Of a DNA stretch of 64,000 nt, positions 56,376 to 64,000 are shown one piece after another. Source of the stretch: Ligula intestinalis. Lineage: Eukaryota; Platyhelminthes; Cestoda; Diphyllobothriidea; Diphyllobothriidae. The notes beneath the pieces were generated by a model. It saw only the letters and a program-made list of their open reading frames with translations, searched no databases and was not told the DNA's origin. Within the stretch, counting starts at the first letter, position 1, and each line of letters opens with the position of its first letter. Both the position numbers and the translations under genes were made by a program. The stretch lies in the NCBI GenBank assembly GCA_036362985.1, contig JAYGXS010000002.1:16204914-16268913 (forward strand), read 5' to 3'.

Positions 56376-59300
56376 GTTTTACTTTAAGACATTGGAAGCC
56401 TTACTTTTCCTTTATTCTATCGCAGGGTCACCTGTGTTAAGTGGGTGGGGCATTCATATCACCGTACGCCCTTTCGGCGGCCAAGCAAATCATCCTTACC
56501 GTAGAAGCTTTAGTAGGAACAAGCCGGATGCCTGTATCCTTTTGGAAGGAAGCTTATTTGCTTGCTTTCAACGCTTCCTTCATGGCTGATAACATATTAG
56601 GATCAGCCCTGCTAGGGGCTTACAAAAACCCGTTGGTCACCTCCTAGCATTTCGAAGATTGGCGACTGAGGACGCTGCGAAAATGCAGGGTAAACATTTC
56701 AGAGCATTCACTTTCTCGGATGTCAAAATCCTTCTATTTATTCTGAGCAGCATCGATGTTCCAGTCATCCTCTGCTTATTTTTTGGGTTTTTGGTCAATC
56801 AAGAAGTCCTTTCTTTGCCTGTGGTCAATAAAACTTCTAATTTCTTGAAAATAGTGATTAACAACGGGGTTTTTAGAAGTCTCTTTGTCTTCTGGTTCTC
56901 GAGCAAGTATGTCCCCACAGCAGAGACGGAGATTAATCGCCTGAACATTCACACTGAACCATGCTTAATTTCGTCAAGTTTTGGTCCCCATAACGTCTAA
57001 ACAGGCCGAACGCATGCAGTCGTTTTCTTCATTTTTCTTCAGCTTTACGTTCTCCTCGCTGCAGGTATGCTCCAGATTGTGATAAGAAATGCGGGAGATT
57101 TCTTCCTGGAGTCCCACCTTGTCTACCAGTATGAAAATCAGCCTCATTATCGTCATCGCGCCAGACGATCCCTTGCCACACCACCACTTGGTCTAGAATT
57201 TTAAATACCACTAGCACAAGTGCATCCGTGTGCTGGGAAGACGAGAGTCTGGTTTGGTCGTCTGTAATTGAAGTAGTTGACGATATCAAGAAGGTCAATC
57301 GCGCCCCCCGGAGGATACTACGCCTTACAGTATGTATTCCAAAGTCTTCAAGAGTACTGACCTTGTCTGGCTTCAGTACAGACACTGGAAGCGGGCCCTG
57401 AAAAACTCCCTTGTTCTGTTTAGGAGAAAGGACGCCAAAACTTTTAACGACACACCTCACGAACTTGGCGATTTCAGCGCGATTAATCGTTCTTACTTCA
57501 TTTACCTGCATCGGTAAAATCTCCTTGATTGCCTTCTACCATACCAATAAGGAGGCGTGTGTGGCATGCCCTGCCAGTAACCCTCTTCGACTTTCTCAAT
57601 TTATCCTTGTTTAACTGTGTAGGTTTCGATTAATGCTCCTAACCTGTGTTGGACGGGCGTGCAAGGATTATCCTTCTGTCAGATCAGTTGGCTGAGGTTT
57701 TAACGCCCTGTGATGCGGTTGTCGCATCGGAGTAACCCTCGTGGGCAGCAGATTAGTAGTGTTTCACTGCATTTGAATCGCGATAGATTGGGTGGTTAAC
57801 ACGAGGTATTATCACCTCAACTCTTGCTTACCGCGAAGAAATCGAGGATGAGTTGCAAAATACGATCGATAAGACACCTGCTTGGCTGATACTGTTAGGA
57901 GTTAGCCTGACCAAATGCTAGCAAAATTGGAGGCTTTCCTGAGACGTCGAGCCTGCCGAAAGGTCTTTGTTTATTCACTCGCACTGCCTACACGCCTGCC
58001 AACTGGTCGCCTGACCTTATCCCAAGGGCCCAATGATTTCACAAGCGAACGCGCATGGTAATCCCTTATAAGTCACTGCCACCTCTCAGCCAGTGAGTTA
58101 CAACACGGACAATGAGGACTCCGCAAGTCCGCCCCCACTGCGGGAACACAAAGGCGCGCCGGAGACCAACCGGTGGCAACCGCCACTCGAGACAGAAACT
58201 CCGGGTTTCGTACACAATAAACTCTCCTCTGGGTGGATTCCAAAGTTGCATCCTTCTTATTGTGTTCTTCCTTGGGGATTCCAAAGGGCGTAACTAGATG
58301 GGGACACACACACACAGATAGCACTGTTATAACAGCTACACCCTACTGTTGAGGGGTGACAAAAGGATCTACATCCGCCTGAGCCCCCTATGCGCAGGTC
58401 TGAATATACGGCATCCTGCGTCTCACCCAATACCGTTTGGCCTACCTGAGGAGTTATTGCTTGGAAGAATTGCATGGATTTTGCCTGTGATATTAAAACT
58501 GAACATCTTGCGTGCATAACTATGACAAAAGAGAGACTGGAGTTGCACCGGTCATTCTCCATCTATCTCCATTCCACACCGGTCTGTCTCCACCAGCAAG
58601 GCGAAATCAGGAGTACTGGAGACCAGTTGGAACACAGAGACCGATGAGACAGCTGGCAGTAGACGCTGGCTGCGTACCCACTGGTCCTTCTCCTACAGCC
58701 TAACCGATTTCCCGGTTTAAGTGCCCTGGGTTTGAGAGACACCACGCACAAAAGTACCCGATTGTCACCAGTGTGGTGAGTTATATGGTAGACAGTGATC
58801 ACTGTGTTTGTAAAAATGTCATAGAGTCCCAGCTGACATATGTGTGGGAAAATGCGAACAATGCGAATGACTATAGGCTTTTTTCATGCACGGGTACAAT
58901 TCCCAGCTTTTGAACGGACTGTTGGAGTGACGTCGTCCCTCCTCACCCTCCCGGACGCCTCACACACAAACATGATAGGCCGCGGCCGTGCTTCACAACG
59001 ATCAGCACTCTACCAGAGAGCCTCTTGGGAGGTATGTTCTTATTTTATTATTGGGGGAGGGACTATATGAAGCAACAGTCTCAATCGTATCCGTTCTGTC
59101 ATGTTCCCATGGCACGACTAAACCCTGACGTCTAAAAATGCGATTGGATGCAGTGGATCATTGACCCTCCTCCTTCCCCTAGCAGATACTCACACACCCC
59201 CATCCTCCCCTAGTAATCCCTCGGGTAGGTCAGCCCGACAAAATTAAATTAACTCCCTTGTATGCAGACCAGTTTGCTAGCGTTTTGCTGTGGATACAGA

Positions 59301-59760
59301 GTAGGCTAATATCGCGTTCCCAAGGCTTCAATTTTTTTCTCTTTCTAGGTCATCCCCCATGCCCAACAGACAGAGGTTTCTATCCCACAGAAATCACTCG
59401 TTACGCAATCCGAACATCCTTCAACACTGCACTACACACAAAAGCACTTTTTTCTATTGTCTTTTTGGTCCATTAAATGATTACTTGTTCGACTTCTTGG
59501 TGCAGGGCGGTATAAGTTTGTGTCGATTTACGGCTTAAGTACTTTCACATATCCTGCTTAACAGATAAGAGGGGTCGGTGTGACGTGTGTCCTGAGCAGG
59601 TCAACTGCGCTGATTGTCCTTACCGTTCGGAATTAACGTTACTGTCGACCTCGGTGAACACTACAGTTCCCTATTCTGTCAGTAATGCTTGCGAACGTAG
59701 GCAGCACTTGCCTGTTCACCTCACTGAAACTGTGTACTTCTCACTTTGTCACTGTTTTAT
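56376..59760. other. unassigned DNA
   Basis: About 3.4 kb with overlapping short frames on both strands (for example 57029-57511 minus and 56659-57000 plus). None has a domain I recognise. Some could be relics of retroelements too decayed to read. Confidence 0.4.
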
Positions 59761-59765
59761 CTCCT

Positions 59766-59920
59766 GAGAAATTAATTTCTGTTCGCGGTATATATCAGCA
59801 TATATTTAAGGTCTATAGGAGTAGATCGAAATTTTAAGTGTATACTTGTGGTGAAACCCGTCAACCCCTGTGAAATATACACCTGCTGCCGATAGACAGA
59901 CTTTAGTGGTACAAATTTAT
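59766..59920 (+). repeat. dispersed repeat A, copy 2 of 3
   Basis: Direct repeat of 60645-60768 and related to 40815-40980. Confidence 0.75.
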
Positions 59921-60289
59921 GTTGTAACTTACCACCCTAACAGCCTAGGTACTAGCTAAAAGGCCCAGACGCGTGTTTTCCCGGTATTCTGCCGCTGCTT
60001 GACACAGCAGCGAGGGGTCCGGCTCATCAGTGGGTCTGTAGGAGCCTGCCCCCCCCCCCCCAGCGCTGCCATGATCACTCATTCTGCCTGCTCTGTCAAC
60101 GTGGCCAGTCAATCGATTTTTGGCGCATCGCTGATTATTGGTTCACACTGGACTCGCCTCGTCACTTGTGATGACTGATCTACTAAGCGTGAATTGGCAG
60201 TCAAACCAGTCAATCAGTCAATCAATTTTTGCATACCGCTGATTACTGGTATGCCCCGGATTTGTGGTCAGCGCTGGCAGAAACACTTC

Positions 60290-60575
60290 ACACTAATTCC
60301 ATTCAACAGGCAAGGCGGAACTCACTCGGCCTTTCGCCCCAGTGCGCGGCGGACGCGAGGCTGCGGCGCTCTCTCTCTCTCTCTCGCTCCTCATGGTCGA
60401 ACTCTACCCCAGGCCGAGTCAACCCTTCTGTTTATTCTTCTCCTGCTTATTTTGTACAGAATACAATCTCCTTCTACCTTGGCCGTCACGACTTCTATCT
60501 TCTTCTAAGGAACCGGGCCTGGAAGATCGCATTAGTTAGGGTTTAACTGGCTTAGCCTTAACCCCTTTGCGATAT
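60290..60575 (+). repeat. dispersed repeat family, copy 3 of 3
   Basis: Partner of 11130-11345 and 52020-52470. Ends GTTAGGGTTTAAC...CTTAGCCTTAACCCC. A CT run lies at about 60371-60388. Confidence 0.55.
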
Positions 60576-60644
60576 GTACTCCAGCTTTCCCTGTCTGCTT
60601 TCTGGTTGATACTTTGTTTTTAAAGTTCAGCTTTTAAATCTCCT

Positions 60645-60768
60645 AAGAAATTAATTTCTGTTCAAGGTATATATCAGTATATTTAAGGTCTATAGGCGTA
60701 GACCGAAATTTTACGTGTATATTTGTGTTGAAACCCGTCAGCCCCTGTAAAATATACACCGGATGCCA
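60645..60768 (+). repeat. dispersed repeat A, copy 3 of 3
   Basis: Shares GGTATATATCAGTATATTTAA and AAATATACAC blocks with the two other copies. Confidence 0.75.
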
Positions 60769-60929
60769 GCTGTGTCAAGCAACGGCAGAATACCGGCGAA
60801 ACACGTGTCCGGGCCTTTTAGCTAGTACCTAAGCTGTTAGTGTGGTAAGTTACAACAGCAACATCTCACTTTGTCATTTTTCTATGTCCGACGAGGTTGA
60901 TTTCGGTTAATCTAAATTATAAATTTATG

Positions 60930-61440
60930 ATTTCTTGAGACGTCGATGCAGTACTTAAAAATCTAGCACTGGATGAAACTATAGAATTTCCTTTTGCCCA
61001 TGCATCTGAAACACGTCTGTCGCCCAAAATACTGCGTCAAGAGTTGATACTTTGAACTAAAAATGTCCTAATTCTGTTTAATGGGCAATTCTGCAGACAA
61101 ATTGACGGAGTCACAATCGGAAGTCCACTTGGGCCAACATTCGTCGACGTTTTTATAGGTCACCTAGACGAAAGGGTGTCATCAATGACAAAATTAGATA
61201 GAAGATACGTGGATCACGATTATTGATGTCAAAGAAGACGCCGATGAGCTTCTTAATTTAATTAAGAACATGCATCCGAAAATTAAATCCACAGTGTAAA
61301 CGGATCATTTTTAGAGAAGATTATGGTTCAATAAGGCGGTTGGATTTCCAAAAAAAACACCTGGAAAGAGCAATATCTGTATTTTACTAGTTTTGCCAGT
61401 AAAATGGAAACTAAGTCTGGTTTCAACTCTTTTTTCAAAG
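60930..61440 (+). pseudogene. Penelope-like element, reverse transcriptase part
   Basis: Broken frames read Leu-Ile-Leu-Phe-Asn-Gly-Gln-Phe, then Gln-Ile-Asp-Gly-Val-Thr-Ile-Gly-Ser-Pro-Leu-Gly-Pro-Thr-Phe (about 61091-61140). A degenerate catalytic box Arg-Tyr-Val-Asp-His follows near 61204-61218, and further on Met-His-Pro-Lys-Ile-Lys. This is the order of the PLE RT core. The second catalytic Asp is His, and several stops and shifts are present. The fragment is cut by the TIR element at 61446-61709. Confidence 0.75.
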
Positions 61441-61445
61441 AGAGA

Positions 61446-61709
61446 GGGGCAAGAGTTTTCTTGGTAGCGCACATATGTTCTTATTTATATTTAAATGCCT
61501 AATCCAACGCTTCCCGTAAGACAGAAACTTGGGACATTTTACATGCGGTATCAATATCCCAACCTAACCCTAACTCTAAACTTAAGCCTAACCCTAACCC
61601 TAACCATAAATCTAACCCTTACGCTAACCCTAACCCTAACATAAATTAATTGTGCAGGCATTTAAACATAAATAAGAACATATGTGCGCTACCAAGGAAA
61701 CTCCTGCCG
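61446..61709. mobile_element. TIR element with telomere-like core, copy 2
   Basis: Inverted ends GGGGCAAGAG... and ...CTCCTGCC with the same CATATGTTCTTATTTA blocks as at 15927-16263, in opposite orientation. The centre (61560-61645) is CCCTAA-like. It sits between the RT and endonuclease parts of the PLE, so it inserted later. Confidence 0.75.
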
Positions 61710-62330
61710 AATGAGGAATATATGCTCTGGCGAGACCCGCATTAAAACAGCCCTACTTAACCCTGGCTTTCCTACACGCTTCATTCAAAAGCACAACAAC
61801 TGGTTACGGCCAAACTGATGGAAGAGTCAGTCCCAAAAAGCTCGTTATCATATCCTTCAAGGGTGATAATATTTCGAACTCGATCAAGCGACGGTTTCTC
61901 TGCACCATAGAAAGGACTCGTCTTCCTCATTCCTACTGAATACCTTCCAATAAAAGAAGCCTTGCTGCTGAACGCCACCCCAAATTGTGTGTATGAATTC
62001 AAGTGCACTTGTGGATGCAAGTACATTGGGCGAAAGTAAATGCAATTGGCAGCCAGGGCCGCTGAGCACTTGCCTAATTGGCATTTAAGCAAGAAGATTG
62101 AGTACCACAGTCCTTCATTAATAACCATGTGGTATACAGTAGTTAATTTGTCCACTTCAAAACAACTTTCCGAGTACTTGTTCAAGCACGAACAAATCGG
62201 ACCCTGTGCTACTTGGAAGCGGCCTGCATACGGCAGGAGAAACGCAGCCTATGCAAGAAGCTAGACTATATGGCCAATCTCTAATTAGCCTGGTAATTAG
62301 GCGCCAAGATGTAATCATGAGTGTGATTTG
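61710..62330 (+). pseudogene. Penelope-like element, GIY-YIG endonuclease part
   Basis: Continues the PLE after the TIR insertion. It reads Phe-Lys-Gly-Asp-Asn-Ile-Ser-Asn-Ser-Ile-Lys-Arg-Arg, then Val-Tyr-Glu-Phe-Lys-Cys-Thr-Cys-Gly-Cys-Lys-Tyr-Ile-Gly-Arg (about 61991-62035), then Ala-Glu-His-Leu-Pro-x-Trp. The two halves of the GIY-YIG motif (here Val-Tyr and Tyr-Ile-Gly) are recognisable, followed by a stop. Confidence 0.8.
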
Positions 62331-62600
62331 CGCTAGCCTCCTCACCCTCTTTTCGTCCTCTATGCTACTTCAATGTAGGTCCTTCATCTGATCATTATTT
62401 GCTGTTATGCACTGACATTCTGTGAAAATTCAAACTGATGCTTCTATTCGTTATCTTACTCATGCAATTACGGGATGCATTTGAAAAGCCGTCACGAAAT
62501 TTACTGGTTTCAATAAATCCTGCCGCCTAGGATTCTTTTAAATTCGTACTGTGGAAAATGCTTCAAATTTCGGTTACTCCTTTTAATATAGCATTTGCAT
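62331..62600 (+). repeat. PLE 3' region
   Basis: Similar to the PLE-end repeat ending at 9330. No coding. It marks the downstream end of this PLE copy. Confidence 0.55.
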
Positions 62601-63110
62601 GTTTAATATTGTTCTAGCGCCAAGCGTGTCGCTGCGAAAAACTCCTCTGGTTGCTAGGATGATTATCAATGAGATCTTGGTAACTTATGCGGTTGGACAC
62701 GCTTGCAAGTACCTCGCACTACCTGCGACCTTACGCTAGATTACAGGCAAGTCAGGAGTGGGCTTCGGATGCGTGTAAGCTTTAGAGTTAGTTTTGGGCT
62801 AGTGTTCAATTTTGGACATTGGAATAGGTATCCTTCTGGAATTTGGCGTGCGGCCACCTCTATTACGGAAGGTAGATATACGCGCGTCCAGTCTTGTATT
62901 TTCCCCTTCCGAAGCAGAACCGACTTCAGTTTTGAGATTAGCTAAAATCCAGGGAAAGCAAACTCTCCTCGCTACACTTGGTACTCCGCAGTCTTCCAAG
63001 GATAGGAATGACGCGAACAAACAGACCAGAAGTCATTATTATTTATTAGTCCTCACGTCGACAGGAACTTTGTCTGAATGAGAGCCTTCCATAATCGTTC
63101 ATTTCATACC
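62601..63110. other. unassigned DNA
   Basis: A short GGAATTTGGCGTGCGGCCACC phrase near 62838 resembles flanks of the TTAGGG-like repeats. Otherwise nothing. Confidence 0.4.
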
Positions 63111-63117
63111 TGAGAAG

Positions 63118-63195
63118 AAGTAGGTGCGATCGCTGGAACAAGTGCTTTATTTGCCTGACGTTTCGGTTTCTGCCGCGGATCTATCATCAGAAACC
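63118..63195 (-). repeat. PLE-associated repeat with compact hammerhead
   Basis: Shares the leader GCGATCGCTGG(A/G)ACAAG and TTGCCTGACGTTTCG with 49118-49177 and 17287-17360. Confidence 0.65.
63157..63190 (-). ncRNA. compact hammerhead-like motif, ACGT type, core intact
   Basis: Minus strand: CTGATGA, 19 nt, GAAACGTC. All core bases are present. Stem II pairs poorly, and a competing 8-bp hairpin (GGTTTCTG/CAGAAACC) overlaps the core, so activity is doubtful. Confidence 0.5.
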
Positions 63196-63620
63196 ATCCG
63201 CCTCCCTTCCATTTCATATCTCTCGGAAATGCTCACTAGTAATTTACTCGATCGAAACCGTTTTGCTGGCTGTAAACGGACAGCTTGAGGGGTTTGCATT
63301 CTTCCCTGCTTATACGACTCAGTCTGTCTTATAATTTTTTTATAAAGCATGGAATGCGTGCCGAGAAAACAGACTCACGGACAGCAGTTCTTCAACTCAG
63401 GAATAAACTTTCATCGGGACATTACACTCATATGGAGAGAGAGAGGGGGGGTAAATATGCGGGCACTTATATTCACGTTTACATTGCCATGTAACAGGCC
63501 GCATATTATCAACACCTAACCCTATTTCCATGACTACTTTGCGTTCATGATGAACGCAACTCCCCGCATGTTAACCTTGTACCTTTTACATCCACCCCTC
63601 CCTATGTAAATTCAATGGCC
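63196..63620. other. unassigned DNA
   Basis: Nothing recognised. Confidence 0.4.
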
Positions 63621-63624
63621 TGAT

Positions 63625-63690
63625 TAGAATCTATCGAAAGCCTACGTATGCTCGCCAACTACTCATTTGAATTCTCTGATGGGCATTTTT
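63625..63690 (+). repeat. PLE reverse-transcriptase scrap
   Basis: Reads Ile-Arg-Ile-Tyr-Arg-Lys-Pro-Thr-Tyr-Ala, then a stop four residues later, matching the motif at 10113-10162. Confidence 0.6.
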
Positions 63691-64000
63691 GCAGAGTAGA
63701 AATAAACGACAAAACACAGTTCAGATAACATAGTAACAAATATCATTTAATAGCCAAGTCAATGGATTTGTAGTGACACTGAACTGTCTCTTTGTTTTAC
63801 TTGGTTAAAATGCCTTGCATTAACTTGGCATAACTTTTAAATAATACTGAAAAAGCACGTGCTTTTATCCACAAGTGACTTTGTTCTTATTTACTAGTTC
63901 GTAACCGTTGGGCTACTCCTATCTCAGATTCCTGGATAGAATATTTCGTATCCCACAGATTTGAGAACCTGACACCCGGCTGTTCAAATTAAGATGGTTA
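63691..64000. other. unassigned right end
   Basis: AT-rich, nothing recognised. Confidence 0.4.

Larger units (their letters stand above)
59921..60856. mobile_element. possible TIR element with 88-bp ends
   Basis: 59921-60008 and 60769-60856 are inverted repeats (GTTGTAACTTACCAC... and TAGCTAAAAGGCCC...) at an estimated 90% identity. Inside are a poly-C run (about 60050-60062), repeat copy 60290-60575 and repeat A copy 60645-60768. Copies of repeat A sit left of each arm, so duplication of a larger unit is an alternative. Confidence 0.6.

Noticed and set aside
57029..57511. 160-residue minus-strand gene
   Set aside because: No known domain; equally long frames overlap on the other strand, and there is no start or splice support.
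58066..58324. Overlapping frames on both strands at 58.1-58.3 kb
   Set aside because: Several frames are open at once in GC-richer DNA, which is expected by chance; no domain is seen.

Overview
This is a repeat-dominated stretch of a large eukaryotic genome. I recognise no complete host protein-coding gene in it. Almost everything I can identify is mobile DNA or its decay products. The mix is a CsRn1/Kabuki-like Ty3/gypsy element, several decayed Penelope-like elements (PLEs), a broken Helitron, tRNA-derived SINEs, terminal-inverted-repeat elements and degenerate TTAGGG-like tracts. It fits a flatworm, possibly a repeat-rich tapeworm or fluke. That is an inference from repeat content, not from a marker gene.

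Layout. 553-5663 holds a minus-strand Ty3/gypsy LTR retrotransposon with both LTRs, broken by stops and frameshifts. 7.8-10.2 kb holds SINE and PLE scraps. 11.5-14.0 kb holds a plus-strand Helitron Rep pseudogene with an intact HUH motif but no tyrosine motif. 15.9-16.3 kb is a TIR element filled with telomere-like hexamers; a second copy interrupts a PLE at 61.4-61.7 kb. 21.4-22.8 kb has two weak exon candidates. 23-24 kb, 29 kb, 37 kb, 48.7 kb, 52.9 kb and 54.5-55.3 kb hold SINE clusters. 25.9-26.3, 26.5-27.6, 31.0-31.6 and 34.6-35.6 kb are fold-back or TIR elements. A 100-base assembly gap sits in an ATG-type microsatellite at 28.66-28.76 kb. PLE fragments lie at 42.6, 49.2-50.0, 60.9-62.6 and 63.6 kb.

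The most interesting signal is structural RNA. Three repeat families carry the conserved core of a type I hammerhead ribozyme (CTGANGA, stem II, GAAA, a self-complementary stem III, then a UH cleavage site). (1) A tRNA-derived SINE present in about 11 copies has a 45-nt motif with a 6-bp stem I, including a compensatory base-pair change at 7814-7858. (2) A compact 34-nt form with an ACGT stem III occurs next to PLE coding fragments and elsewhere. (3) A related 34-nt form with an AGCT stem III occurs three times, once inside an almost perfect 38-bp hairpin. Hammerheads are known from PLEs and from schistosome SINE-like satellites; the SINE-borne version here looks worth testing.

All repeat identities and similarities were judged by eye, without alignment software or database searches.
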